Position numbers and translations under genes: made by a program
Shown here: piece after piece, positions 1 to 5,840 of the stretch
How the letters are laid out: each line of letters starts with the position of its first letter
Position numbering within the stretch: the stretch's first letter is position 1
NCBI GenBank assembly: GCA_947440735.1
Contig: CANESA010000028.1
Coordinates: 1 to 6,745 of the forward strand
Length of the DNA: 6,745 bases
Direction: 5' to 3'
DNA from: Candidatus Nanopelagicaceae bacterium
GTDB taxonomy: Bacteria; Actinomycetota; Actinomycetes; Nanopelagicales; Nanopelagicaceae
Notes under the pieces: model-generated
The model's database searches: none
The model's input: only the letters and a program-made list of their open reading frames with translations
What the model was told of the DNA's origin: nothing

Positions 1-1
1 G

Positions 2-214
2 TGGGATGCTGTTGCTGTCACAGGACATCACAGCTTACGCGTTGTTGAATTCGTGGACCATCTCCACCAGCACTTCCTCGAACCAGTTTCAGTTAAGGGT
101 GGTTACTACATGGCGCCACAACTTCCTGGTTCTAGCGCCGAGATGTATCAAGCAAGTATCGACGAGTACTCTTTCCCGAGTGGCTCTTACTGGAAGAACG
201 AGGCAAATTCATGA
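2..214 (+). CDS. L-fuconate dehydratase, C-terminal end (5' partial)
   Basis: This is the last 70 residues of a gene entering from the left, read in the frame starting at base 2 and ending at TGA 212-214. The tail carries the signature order of the L-fuconate dehydratase / ENOSF1 group of the enolase superfamily: VEFVDHLHQHFLEPV, then GGYYMAPQLPGSSAEM, then a FPSGSYWK-type ending. That group removes water from L-fuconate to give 2-keto-3-deoxy-L-fuconate, in the cytoplasm, using Mg2+. The catalytic lysines, metal ligands and His-Asp dyad would lie upstream and cannot be checked. The stop overlaps the next start (ATGA at 211-214), so the two genes are probably translationally coupled. The next gene fits the next step of the same pathway, which supports the call. 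The family is well supported by the tail; substrate is inferred. Confidence 0.85.
   Translation, partial: WDAVAVTGHHSLRVVEFVDHLHQHFLEPVSVKGGYYMAPQLPGSSAEMYQASIDEYSFPSGSYWKNEANS
200..203 (+). promoter_or_regulatory. Shine-Dalgarno GAGG for the SDR gene
   Basis: GAGG lies seven bases before the ATG at 211 and inside the end of the upstream dehydratase gene. It supports ATG 211 as the start; the overlapping stop at 212-214 suggests coupled translation. Confidence 0.6.
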
Positions 215-960
215 GTGATGAATTCAAGGGATTAGTTGCAGTAGTCACTGGCGCAGGATCTGGAATCGGCTTGGCCGTTGCCCAACACTTCCACGACAAT
301 GGTGCAAAGGTCTATGGCCTCGATCTTCAAGAAGGTTCAATGAGCCCCTACGCGCACTTCATCAATTGCGATATTGGAGATCCAGCAAGTGTGAGCTCTG
401 CTTTTGCCACACTAGCAAAGCAGACGCAGGTCATCGACATCCTGGCAAATAATGCCGGCGTCGGTGCAACAGGAACCGTTGAAGATGCCAGCGAAGATGA
501 TTGGCATAAAGTTCTCAATATCAACGTTGTTGGTACATCTCGTGTAAGTGCAGCTGCAATGCCGATGCTTCGCAAGAGTAAATCCCCCGCAATTGTTAAT
601 ACATGTTCGATTGCAGCAACAGCAGGTATTCCAAAGCGTGCCGTTTATAGCGCCAGCAAGGGAGCGATCATGTCGTTGACTCTTGCTATGGCTGCCGATC
701 ACGTCAAAGAGGGAATTCGCGTCAACTGCGTCAATCCAGGAACTTCAGATACTCCTTGGGTAGCTCGCTTGCTTTCACAGGCTAAAGAGCCAGCGGCCGA
801 GCGTGCAGCCCTTGAGGCTCGTCAGCCGATGGGCCGTCTTGTCAGCGCAGATGAGGTTGCATCTGCAATTGCCTACCTCGCAAGTCCCCGGCAGGCTTCA
901 ACTACTGGCACAATTCTCGCAGTAGACGGTGGCATGCAAGGACTTCGACTTCCGAAGTAG
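211..960 (+). CDS. SDR oxidoreductase, probable 2-keto-3-deoxy-L-fuconate dehydrogenase
   Basis: A 249-residue classical short-chain dehydrogenase of normal family length. It has the cofactor motif TGAGSGIG (residues 13-20), Asp38 at the end of the second strand (favours NAD over NADP), NNAG (80-83), and a complete catalytic tetrad of Asn105, Ser133, Tyr146 and Lys150. After the active site come RVNCVNPGTSDTPW (170-183) and, near the end, a VDGGM-type motif, as in L-fuconate-pathway SDRs. That enzyme oxidises 2-keto-3-deoxy-L-fuconate to the 2,4-diketo acid, which is then cleaved to pyruvate and lactate. Position directly after the fuconate dehydratase, with a 4-base overlap, supports the assignment. 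SDR membership is certain. The exact substrate is inferred from motifs and context; another sugar-acid or alcohol dehydrogenase is the alternative. Confidence 0.9.
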   Translation: MSDEFKGLVAVVTGAGSGIGLAVAQHFHDNGAKVYGLDLQEGSMSPYAHFINCDIGDPASVSSAFATLAKQTQVIDILANNAGVGATGTVEDASEDDWHKVLNINVVGTSRVSAAAMPMLRKSKSPAIVNTCSIAATAGIPKRAVYSASKGAIMSLTLAMAADHVKEGIRVNCVNPGTSDTPWVARLLSQAKEPAAERAALEARQPMGRLVSADEVASAIAYLASPRQASTTGTILAVDGGMQGLRLPK

Positions 961-972
961 AGGCGCTGCATA

Positions 973-1755
973 ATGTTGGGGGTTCAGTTGGCAACGAAGA
1001 AGGCCGCTCCTCGGGCAACAAAGCGCACTCCCCGTAGATCTGTTTTATCGGATGAAATCTACGACATGATTAAGGCGATGATCTTTAATCATGAAATCGC
1101 TCCAGGTTCTCGCGTAAATATTGATTCGCTTTCAGTACAACTTGAAGTGTCACAGACACCGGTACGCGAAGCGCTAGCCCGCCTTGAATCTGATGGCCTG
1201 ATCGCAAAAGAGCCACTCAAGGGTTACAAGGCAACTGAACTTCTCTCGATTAAAGAGCTCAATGATCTCTTCCAATTTAGATTACTGATTGAGCCATGGG
1301 CAGCCGAGCAGGCAGCAAAGATCATCGATAACACGGGTAAGACAGCTCTTAAAGCTGAAATGCAGAGTGCAAAGACCGCTTTGAAATTCTCTGGAGACGG
1401 TCAGTTCCAGGCGCTGACAGAACATGATTCTCGCTTTCACACTCTTGTAGCAAGTATCTCCGGCAATAACACCGTGGCAGAATTCTATGAGCGCACCCAC
1501 TGCCACCTTCACTTATTCCGCCTCTATATGGCAAATAAACTGCACCTTATTGACGGTGAATCACGTGCTGAGTTCGTACAAGATTTATTTGAACAGTATT
1601 ACCAAAGTGGTTCTGGACAACTCGCTATAAAAGAACACGATGCAATTGCAAAAGCTATTCTTGGTCAGAATCCAAAGGCGGCAAAAAGTGCGATGCACGC
1701 ACATATTGAGTCATCGTTGAAGAGATTCACTCCGGCTGCAGCTGCCCGAAAATAA
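973..1755 (+). CDS. GntR-family (FCD/FadR-type) transcriptional regulator
   Basis: A 260-residue DNA-binding regulator. Residues 26-88 form the GntR winged helix, with APGSRVNIDSLSVQLEVS and the recognition motif QTPVREALARLESDGLI. Residues about 95-250 form a helical FCD ligand domain. Asp152 and His156 (HDSRFH), His222 (EHDAI) and His244 fit the usual metal-binding set, so a carboxylate such as a sugar acid is the likely effector. A basic tail (residues 8-22, many Lys/Arg) precedes the winged helix. ATG 973 is preceded by TAGAGG (958-963); a TTG at 988 is a less likely alternative start. It lies 12 bases after the SDR gene, so it is probably co-transcribed with the fuconate genes. The palindrome just downstream is its most likely operator. 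Family certain; target and ligand inferred. Confidence 0.93.
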   Translation: MLGVQLATKKAAPRATKRTPRRSVLSDEIYDMIKAMIFNHEIAPGSRVNIDSLSVQLEVSQTPVREALARLESDGLIAKEPLKGYKATELLSIKELNDLFQFRLLIEPWAAEQAAKIIDNTGKTALKAEMQSAKTALKFSGDGQFQALTEHDSRFHTLVASISGNNTVAEFYERTHCHLHLFRLYMANKLHLIDGESRAEFVQDLFEQYYQSGSGQLAIKEHDAIAKAILGQNPKAAKSAMHAHIESSLKRFTPAAAARK

Positions 1756-1758
1756 CAA

Positions 1759-1787
1759 ACGAGAGTGCTTGCAATTATCGTTCTCGT
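1759..1787 (+). repeat. Inverted repeat / hairpin after the regulator gene
   Basis: ACGAGA (1759-1764) pairs exactly with TCTCGT (1782-1787). Two G-T pairs and one G-C pair extend the stem inward, leaving an 11-base loop. It begins three bases after the regulator stop. There is no T-run behind it, so it is at best a weak terminator; its right part overlaps the -35 region of the next gene, so it may instead be a second protein-binding site. Confidence 0.4.
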
Positions 1788-1797
1788 GATTTAGGTT
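1769..1797 (+). promoter_or_regulatory. Predicted promoter of the enolase-superfamily gene
   Basis: TTGCAA (1769-1774) and TAGGTT (1792-1797) are separated by 17 bases, a fit to -35 and to the TANNNT -10 pattern common in Actinobacteria. Transcription would begin near 1804, inside the palindrome at 1798-1809, giving a leader of about 26 bases. Predicted by eye only. Confidence 0.45.
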
Positions 1798-1809
1798 ATC
1801 CTATAGGAT
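1798..1809 (+). promoter_or_regulatory. Perfect 12-base palindrome, probable GntR/FCD operator
   Basis: ATCCTATAGGAT equals its own reverse complement. It sits immediately after the predicted -10 box and spans the predicted start of transcription, where a bound repressor would block RNA polymerase. The neighbouring gene encodes a GntR/FCD regulator, a family that binds short palindromes as dimers. A copy differing at one base lies in front of the 650-residue minus-strand gene (5812-5823). The link to this regulator is inferred. Confidence 0.6.
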
Positions 1810-1818
1810 TTTAGAGAT

Positions 1819-1823
1819 AAGGG
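1819..1823 (+). promoter_or_regulatory. Shine-Dalgarno AAGGG
   Basis: AAGGG lies six bases before ATG 1830 and supports that start codon for the enolase-superfamily gene. Confidence 0.55.
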
Positions 1824-1829
1824 TGAGCG

Positions 1830-2948
1830 ATGCTTTCAAAAATCAAGAGTATTGAGATACGTGCATGCCGCGGGGGCGATCAACTTGAATCACTCGACAC
1901 GGTTGCTGCAGTCAAACTTCCTGGTGGATCTCGCCCCGACTTTACAGTCATCACCATCACTACCGAAGATGGCGTGCAAGGAACTTCATTTGGTTTCGGT
2001 GCACAGGACGCCAAAGCTGCTGCTGCCACGATGTCACAGGTAAAGCCATTTTTTATTGGCCGCAGCGCACATAGTTCTGCAAAGAATATGAAAGATTTCG
2101 AAATCTATGATCGTCGCTGGAACCATGTGCCGATCTACTCATATGCTCCCTTTGATAATGCGTGCTGGGACATCGTAGGAAAGATGGCACACCTTCCTGT
2201 CTACAAAATTCTCGGAGCAGCGCGCGAGAAAGTTCCGCTCTATGTCTCTTCCATGTTCTTAGATGGTCCTGAGGATTACGCACGACAAGCACTTGAAGTA
2301 AAAGCAAAGGGCTATAAGGGTTATAAGTTGCACCCACCAGGGGGTCTTGATCTTGATATTGCGTGCTATCGCGCGGTGCGTGAGGCAGTAGGAGATGACT
2401 TCACTCTGATGGCAGATCCAGTGATTATGGCTTCCTATGAAGAAGCGTTAAAAGCTGGTCGCGAACTTGAGCGCCTTGGCTATAGGTGGCTGGAAGAACC
2501 CCTTCTTGATGTCAATCTCAATGGACTTAAGAAACTCCGCGAGAAGTTAGATATTCCAATCTGTGGCACAGAGGTAATTGCTGGAAATGCGTACAGCGTC
2601 GCACACTGCATCAAGGAAGGCATCGTCGATATCGTCCGTACCGATGTCTCGTGGCGCGCGGGAATTACCGCTGTTATGAAGACTGCTCACTTAGCTGAGG
2701 CTCATGGCGTCCAGTGTGAACTTCACACCACGATCTATCACGGCCTCGAACAGGTACAGCTTCATCCATCACTTGCAATCAGCAACTGTGAATTCTTTGA
2801 AACGCTCTACCCATTCGATGACTTCCAATTTGGAACAAAGACTCAGCTCAACATTGTTGATGGTTATGTAATGGCGCCAGTTGGTGAAGGTCTCTGCATT
2901 GAATATGACTGGGACTTTATCGATAAGCACACGGTCGCTGTTCTTTAG
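1830..2948 (+). CDS. Mandelate racemase-type enolase-superfamily protein, probable acid-sugar dehydratase
   Basis: A 372-residue, full-length enolase-superfamily enzyme. Residues 1-125 form the capping domain and about 135-345 the barrel. Metal ligands appear to be Asp196 (MADP), Glu222 (WLEEP) and Glu248 (CGTE). The base on one face is Lys166 in a K-x-H motif (KLH, 166-168); on the other face His299 (ELHTT) pairs with Asp272 (RTD), the His-Asp dyad of the mandelate racemase subgroup. Glu321 or Glu324 follows the dyad. Family members abstract the proton next to a carboxylate; most bacterial relatives in sugar-acid clusters are dehydratases making 2-keto-3-deoxy acids. It differs clearly in its C-terminal end from the fuconate dehydratase at the left edge, so it is not a duplicate of it. 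It has its own promoter and converges on the minus-strand operon with a 14-base gap. The substrate is unknown; racemase activity is possible. Confidence 0.9.
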   Translation: MLSKIKSIEIRACRGGDQLESLDTVAAVKLPGGSRPDFTVITITTEDGVQGTSFGFGAQDAKAAAATMSQVKPFFIGRSAHSSAKNMKDFEIYDRRWNHVPIYSYAPFDNACWDIVGKMAHLPVYKILGAAREKVPLYVSSMFLDGPEDYARQALEVKAKGYKGYKLHPPGGLDLDIACYRAVREAVGDDFTLMADPVIMASYEEALKAGRELERLGYRWLEEPLLDVNLNGLKKLREKLDIPICGTEVIAGNAYSVAHCIKEGIVDIVRTDVSWRAGITAVMKTAHLAEAHGVQCELHTTIYHGLEQVQLHPSLAISNCEFFETLYPFDDFQFGTKTQLNIVDGYVMAPVGEGLCIEYDWDFIDKHTVAVL

Positions 2949-2963
2949 ACCTTCTCTAACAGC
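2937..2963. terminator. Weak hairpin at convergent gene ends
   Basis: TTAGA (2945-2949) and TCTAA (2955-2959) pair around a CCTTC loop, and GCTG (2937-2940) pairs with CAGC (2960-2963) after a four-base bulge. It lies where the two convergent genes end, so it could serve both directions, but it is AT-rich, bulged and lacks a clear T-run. Confidence 0.2.
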
Positions 2964-3856
2964 TACTGCGCAACGATGTGAAGAAGTGGTGCACCGGATA
3001 CATATCTGGCTAATTGCTCTTCTACCAACTTTCGCCCACGCGGTGTAAAGGCTTCGCTATCTCCCCCAACATGTGGAGTGATAATCACATTGCGCGCCTT
3101 CCACAACGGATGATCTGATGGAAGCGGCTCTGGATCTGTGACATCAAGACCGGCAGTGATTCGCCCTGAATTAAGTTCTACAATGAGCGCATCTGTATCA
3201 ACTACTGGACCACGAGCAACATTGATAAGTGCTGCGCCGTTCTTCATCGCTGCAAGTCGCTGGGCGTTCATGAGATGTCGCGTCTGATCGTTGAGTGGAA
3301 CAATCAAGATGATGACATCAAAGGTAGGAAGCAGGCGATCGAAGTGATCGAATGTGAGTGCACCATCTTTTCCTGATCGCGAGAAGGAGGTAACTGTGAC
3401 TTCAAAATTGGCGAGCATCTTGGCTATCATTTTGCCGATGTTTCCGTGTCCAATAATTGCCACATGTGAATCCGTAAGAGATGGCCTCCGCTCATGTGCC
3501 CAGCGTTGTACCGCTTGATCGGCAGCAAAGTCAGCAAAGCCGCGGCGCGAAGCAATCGATAAAGCAACAGCAAGTTCAGCAGTAGATGCATCATGCACAC
3601 CTGCTGCATTACAGAGAGTCACACCATCTGGGCGAATTTTTAAGACATCATCAACGCCAGCATTGGGAGATTGAATAACTTTCAAGCTCTTCATATCTGG
3701 AATCATTGCAATTGCAGCTGGCCCGCCCATGTAACGCGGAACGTAAAATTCAACCTTATTAAGATCTCCATCTGCCGGAGCGATCCCGTCAGTGGGCAGG
3801 TGTGTCACACCTGCAGGAAGCTTAAGATCTGGCCACTGCGTCCAAACAACTGTCAT
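2963..3856 (-). CDS. D-2-hydroxyacid dehydrogenase, glyoxylate/hydroxypyruvate reductase type
   Basis: A 297-residue NAD(P)-dependent 2-hydroxyacid dehydrogenase, slightly short for the family owing to a compact N-terminal part. It shows SPNAGVDD (63-70) in the substrate domain, the nucleotide motif GHGNIG (136-141), and the catalytic trio Arg215 (NVARGP), Glu243 (DPEPLP) and His262 (TPHVGG). Ser-Arg-Ser at 159-161, after the second strand of the cofactor fold, suggests NADPH is used, as in glyoxylate/hydroxypyruvate reductases. It would reduce hydroxypyruvate or glyoxylate to D-glycerate or glycolate. The ATG overlaps the stop of the upstream 650-residue gene by four bases (3853-3856), so it is probably translated by coupling. 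A glycerate kinase in the same operon supports D-glycerate as product. Substrate and cofactor are inferred; family is certain. Confidence 0.9.
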   Translation of the reverse strand: MTVVWTQWPDLKLPAGVTHLPTDGIAPADGDLNKVEFYVPRYMGGPAAIAMIPDMKSLKVIQSPNAGVDDVLKIRPDGVTLCNAAGVHDASTAELAVALSIASRRGFADFAADQAVQRWAHERRPSLTDSHVAIIGHGNIGKMIAKMLANFEVTVTSFSRSGKDGALTFDHFDRLLPTFDVIILIVPLNDQTRHLMNAQRLAAMKNGAALINVARGPVVDTDALIVELNSGRITAGLDVTDPEPLPSDHPLWKARNVIITPHVGGDSEAFTPRGRKLVEEQLARYVSGAPLLHIVAQ

Positions 3857-5805
3857 TGATTGCGCCCAGTAATGATCGGATCCCAGTCAGATCGCGATGA
3901 GTATGGAGTCTCATACGTTGGCTTATTCACATAGCGACTATACGTGAAATTGAGCGTTGCACCAGCACCACCGGCAAGATCAAGAGTCAGCCACTTGGAA
4001 TTAACATCGTGTGTTGAACTTGTGCCATCTTCTGCAGTGATTGTGACCTTGTCGAATCTATTTTCGCCAAAGCTGCCTGCCTGCATAATTAAGGTGCGAG
4101 GTTGGCTCTTATGTAAGTTTGCAACGACAACACGAAGTGCATCAGCGCTGACTTGATCGACCATCGCACTGACATCTTCTGGCAGACCAGGACGTGACTT
4201 CTCGCCGTCAAAGTAGCGAACCTTGCCATGTTGCAGGCCACCGTGAGAGATATGCATCGGTGCTCCAAAGAGCATCTGTGCAAGTCCTTCAAAGTAGACG
4301 GGGTTAAATTCTTGCCATGCGTGGATGTTGTATCCCGGAACACGTAGATCAAGTCCGACAACGACATCTGCTGTCGCAGGATCATATGAATCCCAACTGC
4401 GAGGATTACCGGTGTTCGAGCGCATCTTGTGAAGTTGGTTCTTTATCAACTCAAGATTTGCCTGCAAGATCTCTGTTGGGTAATTAGGTAGATGTCCTTG
4501 GATAAATTGGAACCACGGCAAGGTATTTGCGATGTAATGCTTGGTATCTCGCCCAGTCCCCTTTTCTGATCCAGATACCCCGGGTACATAAATAACATCC
4601 CAATTATTATCGCGAGGCAGGGCCATGATGCGATCAAGATCTTCCTGGGCCATCGACGTAGTCCAGATGTAGATCATGTGGCGCGCAGATGGAAGTCGGT
4701 AGTCAGCCCAGCCCGAATCAAGGTGGCGATTTGGAACCTTTGTCACGCCGCCCTCTTCTTTACGTAGCGACCAAATCAGATCAAATTGTGATCGTGGCAG
4801 ATCGAGGTAGCTGTAATCACCTGTCATCAACACCGCATTCATGCCGGCATTGGTAATTGGCTCCATGATGGTGAAAAAGCCATGTGGCCAGCGCCATCCG
4901 TAGTAACCGCCCCACCATTTACCATCGTTAAATTCACCGATTTTGCCCGATGTTCCGATGTTGTCAGGCATGATGCCGCCATTATCATCACGACGCTTCG
5001 TCCACGCCTTGATGTAATCGAGTGCGATCTGCTTTGTAGATTCATCATGAGAGTACATATAGGCGTGGGTCAATAGCGATGTTGAGTTCAGGTTAAGTGG
5101 AACATCTCCCCTATTCATTCGCTCATTCATCTTCTTGATTAGATCGTCATACACCTCAGGATCAGACCAATGGCAGAGCATCGATGAGAAATCAGTCTTT
5201 ACAACATCTTCATACGGTGCCAAGTAATCATCTAGAACGGTGCGATGTGTCTCCCAATCTTCATGGGTCACAACTTGGCGCGGTCCCTTGCTGCCAGTTA
5301 ACGGTGAAAGCATCTGCTTCTTGGCAACATCGTAGTTCTTCGCCTCTTTATCTTCACCTGTATAGAAACTTGCGAAGCGAGCTGCGCGTTGGCGATCGAT
5401 AAGAGACTCTGGCTTTGTTAGCCCAAAGAAGTAGTGATAAAGATATCCCTCGCCATGATGCATCCAATCGTAGTAACCATCGAACTCGCGATAGATCTGT
5501 CCGTATTCAGTCCACTGCATCGTGATCGAATCCCACATTTTACGAGCAAGCTGATAGACCTCTTCGTTGCCACCGATGCTGTAAAAAAGTGCTAAGTTCA
5601 TAAATGCTTCATACGGATCATCTGATCCATCCATACTTGGCCAGACATCGCGCCAGATCAACGAACCATCACTGCGTGTGTATCGCGCAACGAACTCCGG
5701 AGCTGCAGCATTGAGTTTGTCGATGATCTCGCGCTCGAGGTGCGCCCACTCTCCTGGTGTTGAAGGAGTAGTGATGGATATACGTGGGTGCGATGATTTC
5801 GTCAT
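3853..5805 (-). CDS. Uncharacterised 650-residue protein of a sugar-acid operon
   Basis: I cannot name this family. The protein is rich in Trp, Tyr and His and mostly helical up to about residue 540, which suggests an alpha/alpha-barrel as in many carbohydrate hydrolases, lyases and epimerases. Residues 555-625 look like a C-terminal beta-sandwich. Dense, probably conserved stretches are WRDVWPSMDGSDDPYEAF (51-68), DGYYDWMHHGEGY (109-121), GGIMPDNIG (276-284) and WWGGYYGWRWPHG (297-309); His116, His117, Glu119, Asp281 and His308 are candidate active-site residues. There is no signal peptide or membrane segment, so it should be cytoplasmic. ATG 5805 is preferred over an in-frame TTG at 5826 because a promoter and operator-like sequence lie between 5806 and 5840. 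It sits 31 bases after the glycerate kinase and overlaps the dehydrogenase start. A role on an oligosaccharide or sugar acid is inference only. Confidence 0.88.
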   Translation of the reverse strand: MTKSSHPRISITTPSTPGEWAHLEREIIDKLNAAAPEFVARYTRSDGSLIWRDVWPSMDGSDDPYEAFMNLALFYSIGGNEEVYQLARKMWDSITMQWTEYGQIYREFDGYYDWMHHGEGYLYHYFFGLTKPESLIDRQRAARFASFYTGEDKEAKNYDVAKKQMLSPLTGSKGPRQVVTHEDWETHRTVLDDYLAPYEDVVKTDFSSMLCHWSDPEVYDDLIKKMNERMNRGDVPLNLNSTSLLTHAYMYSHDESTKQIALDYIKAWTKRRDDNGGIMPDNIGTSGKIGEFNDGKWWGGYYGWRWPHGFFTIMEPITNAGMNAVLMTGDYSYLDLPRSQFDLIWSLRKEEGGVTKVPNRHLDSGWADYRLPSARHMIYIWTTSMAQEDLDRIMALPRDNNWDVIYVPGVSGSEKGTGRDTKHYIANTLPWFQFIQGHLPNYPTEILQANLELIKNQLHKMRSNTGNPRSWDSYDPATADVVVGLDLRVPGYNIHAWQEFNPVYFEGLAQMLFGAPMHISHGGLQHGKVRYFDGEKSRPGLPEDVSAMVDQVSADALRVVVANLHKSQPRTLIMQAGSFGENRFDKVTITAEDGTSSTHDVNSKWLTLDLAGGAGATLNFTYSRYVNKPTYETPYSSRSDWDPIITGRNQ

Positions 5806-5840
5806 CTCAGGATCGTATAGGATCAAAAGCCTGCAATCAA
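5806..5840 (-). promoter_or_regulatory. Predicted leaderless promoter of the 650-residue gene
   Basis: On the minus strand TTGATT (5840-5835) and TACGAT (5817-5812) are 17 bases apart. Six bases separate the -10 from ATG 5805, so transcription would start at or next to the A of the start codon. No convincing Shine-Dalgarno precedes the ATG, which agrees with a leaderless message, common in Actinobacteria. The -35 overlaps the stop region of the glycerate kinase gene. Confidence 0.5.
5812..5823 (-). promoter_or_regulatory. Second operator-like palindrome, one base from perfect
   Basis: On the minus strand this reads ATCCTATACGAT, matching ATCCTATAGGAT at 1798-1809 in 11 of 12 positions. It covers the predicted -10 box of the 650-residue gene, so a bound protein would stop promoter recognition. 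This is a likely second site for the GntR/FCD regulator encoded at 973-1755; binding is inferred. Confidence 0.5.

Noticed and set aside
6..218. An open frame beginning with ATG at the left edge
   Set aside because: It overlaps the fuconate dehydratase tail in another frame; the frame from base 2 gives a recognisable conserved C-terminus, so this one is a shadow.
973..990. TTG 988 as the regulator start (MATKKAAPRA)
   Set aside because: GGGGG at 977-981 could act as its ribosome site, but ATG 973 has a better TAGAGG sequence at normal spacing. Not excluded; it would only shorten the protein by five residues.
2012..2032. Short GCTGCTGCTGCC repeat
   Set aside because: It encodes an alanine run in the enolase-family protein and is ordinary codon repetition, not a regulatory or mobile repeat.
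3853..3856. Possible frameshift or fusion between the 650-residue protein and the dehydrogenase
   Set aside because: Both proteins are complete in their own frames; the ATGA overlap is normal translational coupling.
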